Below are positions 11,265 through 21,575 of a stretch of DNA of 64,000 nt, in pieces. The notes below the pieces were generated by a model. That model worked only from the letters and a program-made list of their open reading frames with translations. It searched no databases and had not been told where the DNA came from. The DNA is from Lophius americanus. Lineage: Eukaryota; Chordata; Actinopteri; Lophiiformes; Lophiidae. The position numbers were made by a program, and so were the translations under genes. Location: contig JBBDHG010000126.1 of assembly GCA_037951165.1 (NCBI GenBank), positions 3,723,001 through 3,787,000 of the forward strand, given 5' to 3'. Position 1 is the first letter of the stretch. Every line of letters starts with the position of its first letter.

Positions 11265-12290
11265 CTATTGCTGAAAGTCGGCAATATTTTGAGAGGAAGA
11301 GCAATTGGCACTGTCAAGAAACTACGGACTTCAGAAAAGCTTTTGAAAGAGCTGGTAGTGATCTACACAGAGCCATGGAGACATCATTTGAGTGTTCACT
11401 GTCAATTGCCAAGACTAAAAAGCCACACAATATTGGAGAGCAGCTTATCAAACCTGACTGCCTGAAAATTGTGGAGAGGCTGGTTTGGACCGCAGGTGGT
11501 TGATAAAGTGAAAACTGCCCTACTCTCTGACAGCACGAAGACAGGATTGATCAAATGGCTGCAGTTTGCCAGAACCAGCTGCATGAGAGGCTTAGAAATG
11601 TTCAGCTGAATGTCAAAGGGAACTTATGTGCAGGATATTGATGGTGTTGACTTGAAACAAGACGTGTTTATATCTACAAATCTAACAACAACAACATGCC
11701 AGGATATATTTATGGCTGTGGACTCCTATCTCTCATCCAATAATCTGCCCTATGAAACCTGTTTTACGTTGCACTGACGGGTGCCGCAGCGATGATGGGT
11801 AAAAACAAGGGATTTAACAGTCGCCTGAAGAAAGAATTCCAGGGGTGCGCAATTTTCCACTGCATGCTAAATTTCCAAGCATTGGCCAATAAAAAAAAAC
11901 TTTTGGAAGACCTCAGTATCACCATGTCAACTATTGTTAAAGTTGTAAACTTTGTTGAAGCCCGCCCTTCTCACAATAGACTTTTTGCCCAGGTGTTCGA
12001 GGATGAAGCGCATCAAACAGTACTGCTTTTTGCATTCACTGGCAAGTCTTGTCTTTTAGCGGGCACTTGGAGAGTGCCCGCTAAAAGACAAGAGAGAAAA
12101 AGAGAGAAAAGGCCCCTTCTGGGCCACAGCAGATACATAGGCCATCATCTGTTTTATGGAACTATAAGAAAATATAAAGGAATTCTTGCAAGATCAAAAT
12201 CCACCACTGCATGACCAGCTAAATGATGTGTTTGGAATCAAAGCAGCATACCTGATGGACACATTCACGCCCTACAGTGAGACAACTAAA
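11265..12290 (+). pseudogene. hAT transposase remnant (ZBED5/GTF2IRD2-like)
   Basis: Plus-strand pieces in several frames match the hAT transposase type domesticated as ZBED5 and GTF2IRD2. There is an N-terminal stretch around TKKPHTIGEQLIKPDCLKIV (about 11415-11475). A central TGAAAMMGKNKGFNSRLKKE block (about 11785-11840) follows, then the conserved VVNFVEARPSHNRLFAQVFE block (11945-12005). Further hAT-like residues (DQLNDVFGIKAAYLMD) resume at 12210-12260, after the Gypsy-like insert at 12043-12165. The frame is broken by stops and at least one large deletion. It is antiparallel to the Gypsy pieces on both sides. Confidence 0.8.
12043..12165 (-). repeat. Gypsy nucleocapsid fragment with fold-back inverted repeat
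   Basis: This block is homologous to 10807-10890 of the Gypsy remnant: both share GTCTTGTCTTTTAG, CACTTGGAGAG and ACAGTAGATACAGAGGCCAT-like sequence. It interrupts the hAT frame. Within it, 12048-12067 and 12073-12092 are perfect 20-bp inverted arms around the 5-nt spacer TGGAG. The second arm is an extra inverted copy that the 10807 copy lacks. Confidence 0.75.
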
Positions 12291-12463
12291 ACGTGTGTGT
12301 AGCTGTGTCAGAACCTGTGTTGACATGACGTGTATGTGGATATGGAACAGACTTCCACTGTTTCAGTAAATTGTCTGAAGGAGATTTCTCATGGAGCTGT
12401 TTGTATAGGCCCAGGTTCTGATACATCTCTGAAAATGTATCTATCCTTATTCCTTATGTAAGA

Positions 12464-12465
<2 letters not shown>

Positions 12466-12532
<67 letters not shown>

Positions 12533-12535
12533 TGT

Positions 12536-12593
<58 letters not shown>

Positions 12594-12601
12594 GTGTGTG
12601 T

Positions 12602-12659
<58 letters not shown>

Positions 12660-12667
12660 GTGTGTGT

Positions 12668-12734
<67 letters not shown>
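12466..12734 (+). repeat. (GT)n microsatellite, about 270 bp
   Basis: Nearly pure GT dinucleotides with a few GTCTGT and GCGT interruptions. The Cys-Val and Thr-His polypeptide frames on both strands are translations of the microsatellite and not genes. Confidence 0.98.
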
Positions 12735-12735
<1 letters not shown>

Positions 12736-12958
12736 CCACTCTGTTCATTTGTTATAGGAAAATTGTTTAAGTTTAATGAATAGCTCTCACAAAAGGAGAC
12801 ATAGATAAATATCCTTGCAGCTGTTATTTCTCTTTCTTTTTATTCACCTGGTGACAAATAGAAGGAAAGAAAACAGAAAACTGTAGATATGCGGATATAT
12901 CTGACAATAAATCACCATCTTTCTTTTGTAATGAGGTAGGCCTACCCTGATGAAAGGA

Positions 12959-13700
12959 AAAAAGTTAAGAAAAAAGGTTGGGAACCACTGGATGAGGGAA
13001 GCGGAGAAGAAGAACTGGACCCCTCCTGCCGTCTAGGAGTGTGGGGGGCATAAGGAGGGAGGTCTTTAACTTTTCCCTCTCCATAAGTCTGTTATCAATA
13101 CGGATCACAAGGGATATTACAGATTCCAGATCTTCAGGGAGATCCAGAAGGGTCCGGAGATCTTTTATCATGTGTGATAACCCGGATAGGAAAGAGTCAC
13201 GCAGAGAGGCGAGTTCTCAATCGTGTAAATACTGGCTCTGCGCTTCCATTGCCTAATGCATGCCAAGGTGCATCTCTACCAGGAGCCCAATGGTCAAAAT
13301 GTTGCTAAGATTCTCTGTGAATCTTCCTAACGAGAGACATACAGATGAATCACGTGCCGATTCAGCAGTAGCCCACGCCTCCGCCCACCCCGAGAGATGA
13401 CAAGTCATAAATGCAACTTTTGATCGTTCTCTGGGGATGGCTTGAGATTGTATTTAAAGTGTAAGCTTCACTGAGTGTGAAAAGCTCTACAATTATCAGA
13501 GTCCAGAAAAACGTTTAGCCAGGGGTACCACTACAGCTACAACGTCATCTACCCTCAGGTTCTGGTTCAGTCCCAGCAGACTGGAGAAACAGTTCGATAA
13601 CTTCTCTCAGGTTCACAGTGTTGTCTTCATCTCATCAGTGTGGTCGGTGACAGAGGTCACACCTGAGATCTCCTCACATCATCAGTAAGCAGACGGTTGT
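12959..13700 (-). pseudogene. Gypsy gag (capsid) remnant
   Basis: On the minus strand, residues such as LPEDLESVISLVIRIDNRLMERE (split here as LPEDLESVISL and VIRIDNRLMERE, 13140-13060) match the C-terminal capsid region of fish Gypsy gag. Upstream (13440-13320) is a KVAFMTCHLSGWAEAWATAE-type stretch. Stops and frameshifts are present. It is probably the 5-prime part of the Gypsy copy at 8895-11040, now separated by the hAT sequence and the GT microsatellite, or it belongs to a second copy. Confidence 0.7.
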
Positions 13701-14117
13701 CCTGTACTACTACTACTTTTTTTTTCGAAAGTTATTCAGACTTATCCCTGTCCTAAGCACCAAAAAACAGATGGGTAAAGTATTTGTTTATCATCAATCA
13801 TTTGTTGAAAGTCCTCTAACCCTCTCTTTGACCGGATGTTTATACCTTTGAGGGATGAAAACAGCCCAAATAGTATAATCGACGCTTTCTCCGGGATGTG
13901 ATCTGCTAAAATCAGCAGAGGGGTTTCAGCTCCTTTTGAGAGATGTGCTGCAAATATAAAAAAAATAAAAATCAGCCAATGTGATCCGACCAAATTCTCT
14001 CTGGTGCCTTTAGGACGGCGTTGTTATGTTCCCATGAGAAGAACTTTGAAAGCAGAAGGTCCTTCTGTCCTTCTGTTATCAGGCTGTTAAATGATGATTT
14101 ATTTAGTCTATAATTCA
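13701..14117. other. Spacer, nothing recognised
   Basis: Contains open frames of 83 and 66 codons on the minus strand without recognisable domains, and a T-rich run near 13715. Confidence 0.4.
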
Positions 14118-14263
14118 CCGACATTGCATGTTTCTGGAGTGTGGGAGAAAGCTGCAGAGAACCCACATGCAATTACCACACTACAGAAAGGTCAGCAAAG
14201 ATGGATTGGAACCCAGTACCCTCTTGCTATGAGGCAGCAGTGCCAACAATTACGCCACCGTAT
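14118..14263 (-). mobile_element. tRNA-derived SINE fragment
   Basis: Reverse-complemented, the fragment reads through a tRNA-like head (GGCACTGCTGCCTCATAGCA, then AAGAGGGTACTGGG) with a B-box-like GGGTTCCAATCC (plus-strand 14203-14214), followed by the CTTTCTGTA...TTCTCCCACACTCC body. It is the same family as 62646-62950. The 3-prime tail is missing. Confidence 0.8.
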
Positions 14264-15129
14264 TCAACATGTTGTTTTTTTTGCAACTTGTACCTCCTAC
14301 TGTTTCTTGCCTTCTGATCAATTTCCTCTGACATTTAAGTCTGTCTGCTGAAGTGTGGAAAGTTACTAATGAATGGATCTGGGCAGGAAGCATGCAGCTG
14401 CTGAGGAAAGCTCATTGATAATGGATCCTGGTTTCCATTTGTGGACATTAGAGAAGAAATGCTGCCATCTGCTGGTGGACAGAGTGTAGTGTAGGAGGCA
14501 AAAACAATGTTGGTGTGTGGAGAGATGTGCTTTTGCCAGATCTGTTTGCTGTTGTTATGTGACATGAAAAGCTCACCTGGTGATCCAATCATCTCATAAA
14601 CCGCTTGCTCATGACACACATTTTCAGAAAATCTCAATGGATGCGAGGAAAGAAATCAAAAAAATGACGGGGGCCGGTGCATTGCCACTTAAGAAAATAC
14701 ATTCAAATAGATCAAAAAACAAGGAAGTAAAGAAAAAACATCTTCATCATTATGATAACACGGGAGCGCTGCAAAAGCCACATCGCATTTAAGAAAAACG
14801 ATCTGCCAAAGCCACAAGACAATGGAAGTGTTTACGAAGGACACTTAAAGGTGATGCACATCCGGACCCTTTTTTTAATGCTTTTCATTTAGTGACTAAA
14901 ACATTACATGGTGTATATGTGATTAGCCATGGTAGCTTTGCTTAACTTTGGGGTCATGTGGTCATTTGACTAAGAATAAATATACAATGTGTAACAACAA
15001 ATAAACTTAATAATGACCCTAACATGCATAGTGTTTGTGTACTATATCTGTTTTATTCCGTGAGTTCATCACTTTGAAATGTCTATTGTAAACACTTCTG
15101 CTGCCTGGGGGATTTTTCAGACTATTATT
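14264..15129. other. Spacer, nothing recognised
   Basis: Open frames of 70-100 codons on either strand carry no recognisable domain or splice-consistent extension. There is no repeat I can name. Confidence 0.4.
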
Positions 15130-15179
15130 CTCAATCCTTGGTTTTCAAGCGTTTGCAGCTGGCGTGTGCAGTGAAATTG

Positions 15180-15399
15180 ATGAGGATGTTTTCATTTTTT
15201 GCTTGTGTTTTATCTATTTGTACATGTTTTCCTAAGAGGCAGCGCGTTTGCACCTGTCGGCCACCGTATTTATACCATTACTTATTTTTTCCATGTTTTT
15301 AAGATGCAGATTGCAACCTTTATAACGCCTCAGCTGACTTTCCCCTGTGCAAGAATCTACGTTGGCCTTCAGGAGTCAAAGTGATTGTCTGCGACCACA
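15180..15399 (+). CDS. Possible small secreted protein, first two exons (tentative)
   Basis: An ATG at 15180 begins 13 codons plus one base (MRMFSFFACVLSI) ending at a GTACAT donor (15220). The acceptor TTTTTAAG at 15303 opens a 96-nt exon (15304-15399) in matching phase that ends at a strong donor A/GTAAGT. Joined, it reads as a classical signal peptide with a plausible cleavage after IYA, followed by a short Cys-containing region (Cys at mature positions 2, 14 and 28, with one N-x-S sequon). I recognise no family. The next exon was not found: the Thr/Ser-rich frame at 15710 would need a bridging exon to fix the phase. It could be chance. Confidence 0.25.
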
Positions 15400-15499
15400 G
15401 TAAGTGTCCTGTCAATTTATAATGTTCCTTTAGATGTGATTTTTAGTTATTTATTCTGTAAGACTATAAGTAAAAGCTTTCATGTAAGATAGCAAATGT

Positions 15500-15615
15500 T
15501 ATTATTATAATGTTGTTATGCAGCTTTTGCAGCGCACCTGTAGACACATCACATTTTTGAAGACCTTTTCTTTAATTTGCTTTTGTTTTATCTATTTGTA
15601 CGTGTTTTCTTTAAG
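15500..15615 (+). repeat. Diverged duplicate of the 15130-15235 segment
   Basis: Both segments share GTTTTATCTATTTGTAC(A/G)TG and flanking TTTTC...TTTGC and CAGC...GCAG blocks in the same order, about 375 bp apart. The second copy lacks the ATG of the first. Confidence 0.55.
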
Positions 15616-15709
15616 CTTCTTTAAGCTTGACCCCATCACCCATCGTCACAAATACATGACCCATTCTTAAAAAAAAAATAGAATACTGTCTCTCATCCAC
15701 CTCTATTAA

Positions 15710-16183
15710 TGTACTAATACTAGTAGTACAAGTACAACATCTCCTACTGATGCTACTAGTACAACCACCCCTACTAATACTTTTACAAGTACAACCAACT
15801 CTACATATACTACTAGTACAAATACAACTACCTCTGCTGATACTACTAGTACAAGTACAAGTACTCCTAATTATACTACTAGTATAACTACAACCACCTC
15901 TACTGATACTACTAGGACAAGTACAACCACCCCTAGTGATACTACCACTACAAGTACAATCACTCCTACTGATACTACTAGTTCAAGTACAACCACTCTT
16001 ACTGATACTACTAGTTCAAGTACAACTACTCCTAGTGATACTACTAGTACAAGTACAACCACTCTTACTGATACTGCTAGAACAAGTACAACTATTCCAA
16101 CTAATACTAGTAGTACAAGTATAACCACTCCAATTGATACTACTAATACAAGTAAAACCACTCCTACTGACTTGAAAACTTAA
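15710..16183 (+). repeat. 33-bp minisatellite open in one frame (Thr/Ser-rich)
   Basis: About 14 units of 33 bp (ACTACTAGTACAAGTACAAC plus CACTCCTACTGAT) read without a stop on the plus strand as TTSTSTTTPTD repeats, from just after an in-frame TAA at 15707 to TAA at 16181. Shortened units near 15757 (27 bp) and 15784 (30 bp) differ by multiples of 3, so the frame is never lost although single units are 10-20% diverged. The peptide would be a mucin-like, O-glycosylation-prone tract. There is no ATG, so it would have to be an internal or last exon. Other frames give only hydrophobic shadow peptides. Confidence 0.8.
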
Positions 16184-16699
16184 TTGGCATCACAGACACT
16201 GCATTAAATTGGTTTGAGTCAGTGCTTCTCAATTATTTTCTGTTAGGCCCCCCCCCCCTAGGAAGAAGTAAACATTTTGTGCCCCCCAACTCTCCGCCGC
16301 GACTGTTAATAGTATAATTTGTCTATAAAATTGTTATAAGTACACCTCTGCATAACATTGTATCCTTATTAACATTAAAGAAAACAAAAAAAGAAAAAAG
16401 AAAGAAATATAGATCAACTTACAACAAGGAATAACTTTATTAACTTTATTAATATTATGGTTTTTTAGTCTGTAACAGAAAAGACTTTCAAGACTTTCAA
16501 GAATTTCAATTCCTTATTTAAACTGTAAACATTTTTTTACCATTTGATACTGAAAAATAATATTAAATATAATCAATAAGTAATAATAAATTAAAATTGA
16601 TCAGCAACATTAACTCAGGAGCACAATCAACCCCATGTGGTGGGGGACGGACAATGCAATGAAAATAGCAGCAGAAAGATCCTCCAAGCCTTAGTATAG

Positions 16700-17415
16700 C
16701 TGACAAGGGAGTGATGCCCCGAGATAGTGTAGTTTAGCTGCACACTACGGAGTTTTACTCTTCTACCGAGACTTGGGGACTGGCGAGTCTGCTATATTAT
16801 GGCGCAACGCAGTCGGTGGTCTCAGACCGATTAAGGCAGGGAGCCAGATTTATATCTTGTTGGGCATACCTGAGTAGTCAAAACGGCTAAGCCTACCGTT
16901 TGTTCCGTAAGAACGAACCAGACGAGTGCATGAAGAGGGCGTCTATGCTGGGACTCTCGTCTCAAGCAAGGCAGGAAGTCAGATTTATATCTGGCTGGGT
17001 ATACCTGTGCAGTCCATGTGGCTTTGCCCAATTGTCCTGGCAATTTAACCAGATTGATACGCATGAACAAAGAGTGCATCGGCCCCTGGGAGGGGGGCAT
17101 AGAAAGGATAGTATGTGTATGAGAAAGGATAGTGAGTGTATGACGCGAATCGCTAAACGATTCGCGTCACTGACAACGTCTTGGGGTCACTATGTTGATA
17201 CATAGCTTTGACCCCCACGGGTAGTTTCCCAAAACAGGTGGGGTCTTTATGAGACCCCTATAGAGGGTCTTGTGACCCTTTATGTTTCCTTCCGGAACCA
17301 AGGCCAATATATGGTATGGTAGCCCTAGGTGGGCAATAGTCGGGGAGCTTTAGTGAGTAAGAGTCTCACATACCCGGTTCTGAACCGGAAACCATGAGGA
17401 TTTCTCCCTTTGCAG
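16700..17415. other. Hairpin-dense block of unknown nature inside the hAT
   Basis: This block is richer in GC than the hAT flanks and holds many short perfect inverted repeats: 16813-16830, 16881-16901, 17141-17152/17158-17169 (12-bp arms), a two-tier hairpin 17183-17215, 17240-17258 (GGGGTCT/AGACCCC), 17265-17278 and 17374-17388 (CCGGTTC/GAACCGG). Two direct repeats of 47 bp (16833-16879, 16968-17014; about 40 identical positions) lie 135 bp apart. Possible imperfect terminal inverted repeats are CTGACAAGGGAG (16700) and CTCCCTTTGCAG (17404), but no target-site duplication is seen. No coding capacity was recognised. Confidence 0.6.
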
Positions 17416-17539
17416 ACACAAAAAAATAAATAAATATATATATATATATATACACACAACACTTTGACCTATAAAACAAACAAATTAATAAAACAATTTG
17501 TCCTTTTTTTTTTTTTTTTTTTATCAAAATGAGGAAGTC

Positions 17540-19080
17540 AGGATTAATGGCTACAATGAGCATGTGTTGCAGTGCACAGCTTATCGAGGCGGGGTTTGAA
17601 GCATGATACTGCAACTCTCAGCTCCTGCTCAATGTTTAGCTGGGACCTGTACTTGGTCTTCAGTGCAGCAAAAGCAGAGCAGCCAGTCTCACAAAGATAA
17701 GATGTTGCAAAAGAAAGAAGAATGTCCTTGGCCCTCTGCCCTAAGAGTGGATACTGCCTCTCCACACTCCAGCCAGAATTCACTCAGTGTCTGTGATGTG
17801 AACCTCAGTCTCAATGTGGAGTCAGACGTCATATCAATGAATTGGTCCTCGTCTGCAGAGCTGAAACCAGTTGGGGCTGATGCATTAGAGGATCTCTCCC
17901 CCAGTCATATTGGGAAATGTTTTCAGGGAAGTACCTTTTTGAAGAATCCCATCAGTGATGAAATATGCTCCTTAATAAATGGAATCACTGAGGTGGCATC
18001 ATAGTCAGAAGTGTCAACTACTTTTTTAAACAAATTCATGCAGGTTCCCGAATGAATCAGTATTTCCTTCATCAAATCGCCTGCCCCATATTGCAAGCTT
18101 TCGAGTGAAATAGCTGATTTTGTCTGTGAACTGAGGGAGGTGTTTATCTTTCCCTTGAAGCTGTACATGTAGCACATTTAGCTTTACAAATATGTCACTC
18201 AGTTAGGCCAGTTTTGCCAGGAAGTTGTCATCACTAAATTTTTCTACGAGGTCATACTTGTTCTCCTGCTCCAAAAACATTCTTATCTGTTCTCTGAGCT
18301 CAAAAACTCGGGACAAGACCTTTCCTCGTGACAGCCACCGTGCTTCATTGTGAAACCGCACAGTTCAGCTCCCATCTCCTCACAGATAGCAGAGAAGATT
18401 CTTGTTTTTAATGGTCTGGTCTTTATAAAATTCACTACACCTACAAAGTCAGTCATAACCTCACTTAATTCAGAGGGAAGGTGCCTTGATGCCAGTGCTT
18501 CTCTGTGACACAGTGTGTCCACTCAGCATTAGTTGAGGCCTTCTTGATGAGTGCCCAAACTCCTTTTCTCATCCCTGCCATGGTCTGAGAACCATCAATG
18601 CAAACACCAATGCAGTTCTCCCACTTCAGCCCATTCTCAGTCAGGAAGCAGTCCAGCATTTTGAATAGCTCTTCAGCTGTGGCTCTGTCTCTGACATATT
18701 TACAAAAAAGTAGATCCTCACACAGGGAGTTTGTCATGTCAAGACGTACATAAGCGATAAACAAACAGTCTTTGTTGCTGTCAGTTGCTTCATCGAACTG
18801 TAAGGCAAAACGTTTGTCTTTGAGTTTATCTACCAGCTGTTCTATAAGATCGTTAGCAATGTCATTTATACGTCTGGCGACAGTGTAATTGGACAGAAGG
18901 ATAGTTTTTATTTTTGTAGCACTTGCGTCATCCGGCATGACAGAGACCATGTCTAATGCTGGAGGCAGTATCAGCTCCTCTGCTATGGAGTGGGGTTTTC
19001 TGCACTGAGCAATTTGGTACGCCACCTTATATGATGCTAACAGTGCTCGCTGATTTACTGAAGTAGCATTCACAAAGCGG
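17540..19080 (-). pseudogene. hAT transposase pseudogene (ZBED5-like)
   Basis: A 202-codon frame (19073-18465) holds the start of the RNase H-like catalytic region, including KDKRFALQFDEATDSNKDC and a downstream CIGVCIDGSQTMAG block. A frameshift near 18500 leads into HREALASRHLPSELSEVMTD and VVNFIKTRPLKTRIFSAICE (18500-18370). After several stops, the C-terminal dimerisation region is found at 17740-17600 (YPLLGQRAKDILLSFATSYL, CETGCSAFAALKTKYRSQLN). The N-terminal BED finger region is weak or lost. The same family as the fragment at 11265-12290 but on the opposite strand and more complete. Confidence 0.88.
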
Positions 19081-19199
19081 GACGATTGTTGGCAATATTC
19101 GGCACGTTTTTGCTGAAAAAACTCAAGCGGCTTATCAGCGTGATTGGGACCCTATCGCTAAATGTTACATTAATATTAATGTTATTATCAACCTGGGAT

Positions 19200-19279
19200 C
19201 CCTGCTGCTGCCTGGTCCCGACCATGGAGAGGTTGAAGAAAGTGGATTATAGCTGATATCTTTGCTGCTTTTTCCCCCG

Positions 19280-19336
<57 letters not shown>

Positions 19337-19601
19337 ATGTCTCTCGCTCTGTGTCTTTTTTTCAAACCCGGCCAGTCATGGCAGTAGGCCGTCCACACTA
19401 AGTCTTGGATCTGCTCGTGGTTTCTCCCTATTAAAAGGCATTTTTTTCTCGGCATTGTCGCCACGTGCTGCTCAAGGAGGAATTTGTTGGGTCTCTGTAG
19501 ATAATTATATAGAGAGTTTGTTCTAGACCTGCTCTTTCTGGAAAGCACCGTGAGACAATTGTTTTTGTGAATTGGCGCTGCATAAATAAAGATTGATTGA
19601 T

Positions 19602-19679
<78 letters not shown>

Positions 19680-19720
19680 ATCGATTGATCGATTGATCGA
19701 TTGATCAATTGATTGATACT
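19200..19720 (+). repeat. LINE-like 3-prime tail with CT and TTGA microsatellites
   Basis: A (CT)n tract lies at about 19277-19336. From 19530 the sequence (AAGCACCGTGAGACAATTGT, then TTGGCGCTGCATAAATAAAG) matches the common 3-prime end of L2-type LINEs in fish, followed by (TTGA)n at 19592-19712, which looks like the element's slippage-expanded tail. The minus-strand peptide frames here are microsatellite translations. Confidence 0.7.
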
Positions 19721-20204
19721 GATACTACCAATATTACTACTGATTCTACCACTGACCTGCTACTGTAATACAACTCACCAAGATAAAAACATGAACACAA
19801 GTACGAGTACAGATATGATTATAGAGCACAAGTTTTCTCTATGTAAAGTCTTTAAGTTTTTGAGCTGGTAGCAAAGTAACGATGATGTATAAATAGCTGG
19901 TGTCGTTTTGGAGAACAAATAAATACACATATAGGTACTCAGTGTAAATTAAATTCAGTTAAATCACATAAATGACCAGTAATGTTATGATATGATATGA
20001 ACTAGGGCCTTTTTTAAATAAATAAACTGCTAAAATAAACTAGAGGGATATTTAAATCACACATTTGATCTCGAAGAATGAAATAATTGAGATGAACATC
20101 TTTATTGATATACGTCATATAATTATGAACCCACTGAGGACTGGATCCTACAACAAACCCCCCAAAAAAAACAAAGAAACAAACTGAAATCACAGGTTCT
20201 GATC
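19721..20204. other. Spacer, nothing recognised
   Basis: AT-rich; no coding sequence, RNA gene or named repeat identified. Confidence 0.4.
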
Positions 20205-21090
20205 CAACTGGAGTGAATTTCATCACTCATAATGTAGATCAGTAGTGGGTTTCTCCTCCATATTCCTGTGAGCAGTTCTGAGAACATTTGGAGCTGCTCC
20301 TGAGGAGATGGAGGATGGTGTCCTCGGGGACAGTCTGTGGTTCTGCTCGATGACGTCTGATGCACGGATAGATAATGTCCCAGAGGTTCTCAGCTGGATT
20401 CAGGTCTGGAGAATTTGAAGACCAGTCAATGGCAGCTGCCTACACACTCTGACCACATGAAGCAGAGCATTGTTCTGGACCAGGAGGAACCCGGGTTCCA
20501 CTGCACCAGTGAAAGGTCCGACAGTGGGTCTTACCTTACACCTCTGACTGTTTCATCCTAACAGCTCTCAGGGTACCGTTGGCTAACACCTGGAGGTCTG
20601 TGAGACCCTCCAAGAATCTGCCTTGCCAGGCCATTATAAACCCACTGCCAAATTGTTCCAGCTGGATGATGTTTCAGGCAGCAGAACCTTCACCAAGGCG
20701 TCTCCGGACTCTTTCATATCTGTTGCATGGATTCAGTGTGAACCTGCTCTTATCTGTGAGGTGAACGGGGCACCGATGGAGAACCGGCTCATACCGGTGG
20801 TAACTGGACTAGGACCATCGGTCCCACTTGAGAACTTGGGCCCTCGTGGAGACTGGATCTAAAACAACTGGTCAGAAACATTACACCAGTAGCTGCTGGA
20901 GGTCATTTTGTAGGACTGGAGGACCTCTCCTCCTGCTCTTCCTTGCACAAAGGAGCAGATGCCGGTCGCAGATGCTGGTCCTTCTGACATCCTGTCCGGC
21001 TCTCTCCTGGTCTCTCCTCCACGCTCCTGAGACTGTTCTTGGAGACACAGCCTTCCTTCTTTGACTGGATCTTTGACCCCGGACAAGCTG
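20205..21090 (-). pseudogene. Tc1-like transposase remnant
   Basis: Minus-strand pieces match the C-terminal half of a Tc1/mariner transposase. GAVEPGFLLVQNNALLHVVR (about 20500-20440) corresponds to the second catalytic Asp region, with the usual D in QDN here replaced by N (QNN). PDLNPAENLWDII (about 20400-20360) carries the catalytic Glu. Upstream portions (20900-20520) are frameshifted. It shares 65-75% of its sequence by eye with the copy at 36640-37185, including the block CTGCCTACACACTC.GACCAC. Confidence 0.8.
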
Positions 21091-21164
21091 CACTACCTGG
21101 TCAACCTAAATGGCTTGCAGGTACTGTCTACCAGTAGAGACAAAAATGTACAGCTAGAGAAATA

Positions 21165-21575
21165 TTAGTCAAGATGGACAGTTCTTAAGGTTTTTACTGT
21201 GATTGATCAATCCATCCACACATCCATCTTCTTCTGCCTCTTCTTCTGTGGTTGGGTTATGGTGGTAGAGCTTTAGCAGGGTATTCCAAACATTCCTCTC
21301 CCCAGCAACACTCTCCACCTCGTACTGGGGGATTCCTAGGCGTTCCCAGACCAAAGAAGATATGCTGTCCCTCCAGCAAATGTAGGTCTACCTCAGGACC
21401 CAGACCGGTTTGAGGGATGCATTGCTTCTCATTTGTTTGGTCATGACTATAGATGACGGTTAGTATTTAGATCAAGCGGTAAACTGAGAGCTCTGTTCAA
21501 CTCTCTCTACACCAGGATGGACCGGTACAATGCCCATATTACTGTTGATGCTGCACCAAAACACTTTTCCATCAT
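21165..21575 (-). pseudogene. LINE ORF2 C-terminal fragment
   Basis: Read on the minus strand, this gives the stretch after the reverse-transcriptase domain of a non-LTR retrotransposon: residues resembling SLYRSILVKRVEQSSQFTA, then WERLGIPQYEVESVAGERN and VWNTLLKLYHHNP (21340-21240). Stops and gaps are present. The clade was not determined. Confidence 0.7.

Larger units (their letters stand above)
16220..19130 (-). mobile_element. hAT DNA transposon (ZBED5-like), decayed
   Basis: The element's right end begins at 16220 with CAGTGCTTCTCAATTATTTT, a typical hAT terminal sequence, followed by a C run and the AT-rich 3-prime untranslated region (to about 16690). The transposase remnant lies at 17530-19080 on the minus strand. 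The left terminal repeat beyond 19130 was not identified. The 3-prime part is interrupted by the unrelated hairpin-rich block at 16700-17415 and by TA and T homopolymer tracts at 17431-17521. Confidence 0.8.

Noticed and set aside
12389..12783. Four overlapping 95-119 codon frames of Cys-Val or Thr-His repeats
   Set aside because: They are translations of the (GT)n microsatellite on both strands.
15871..16161. 96-codon Val/Leu-rich minus-strand frame and the 62-codon LLVQVQP frame
   Set aside because: Shadows of the 33-bp repeat. The Thr/Ser frame is the only one open along the whole array in a plausible composition.
19165..19708. Minus-strand frames with Arg-Glu and Ser-Ile-Asn repeats
   Set aside because: Translations of the CT and TTGA microsatellites.
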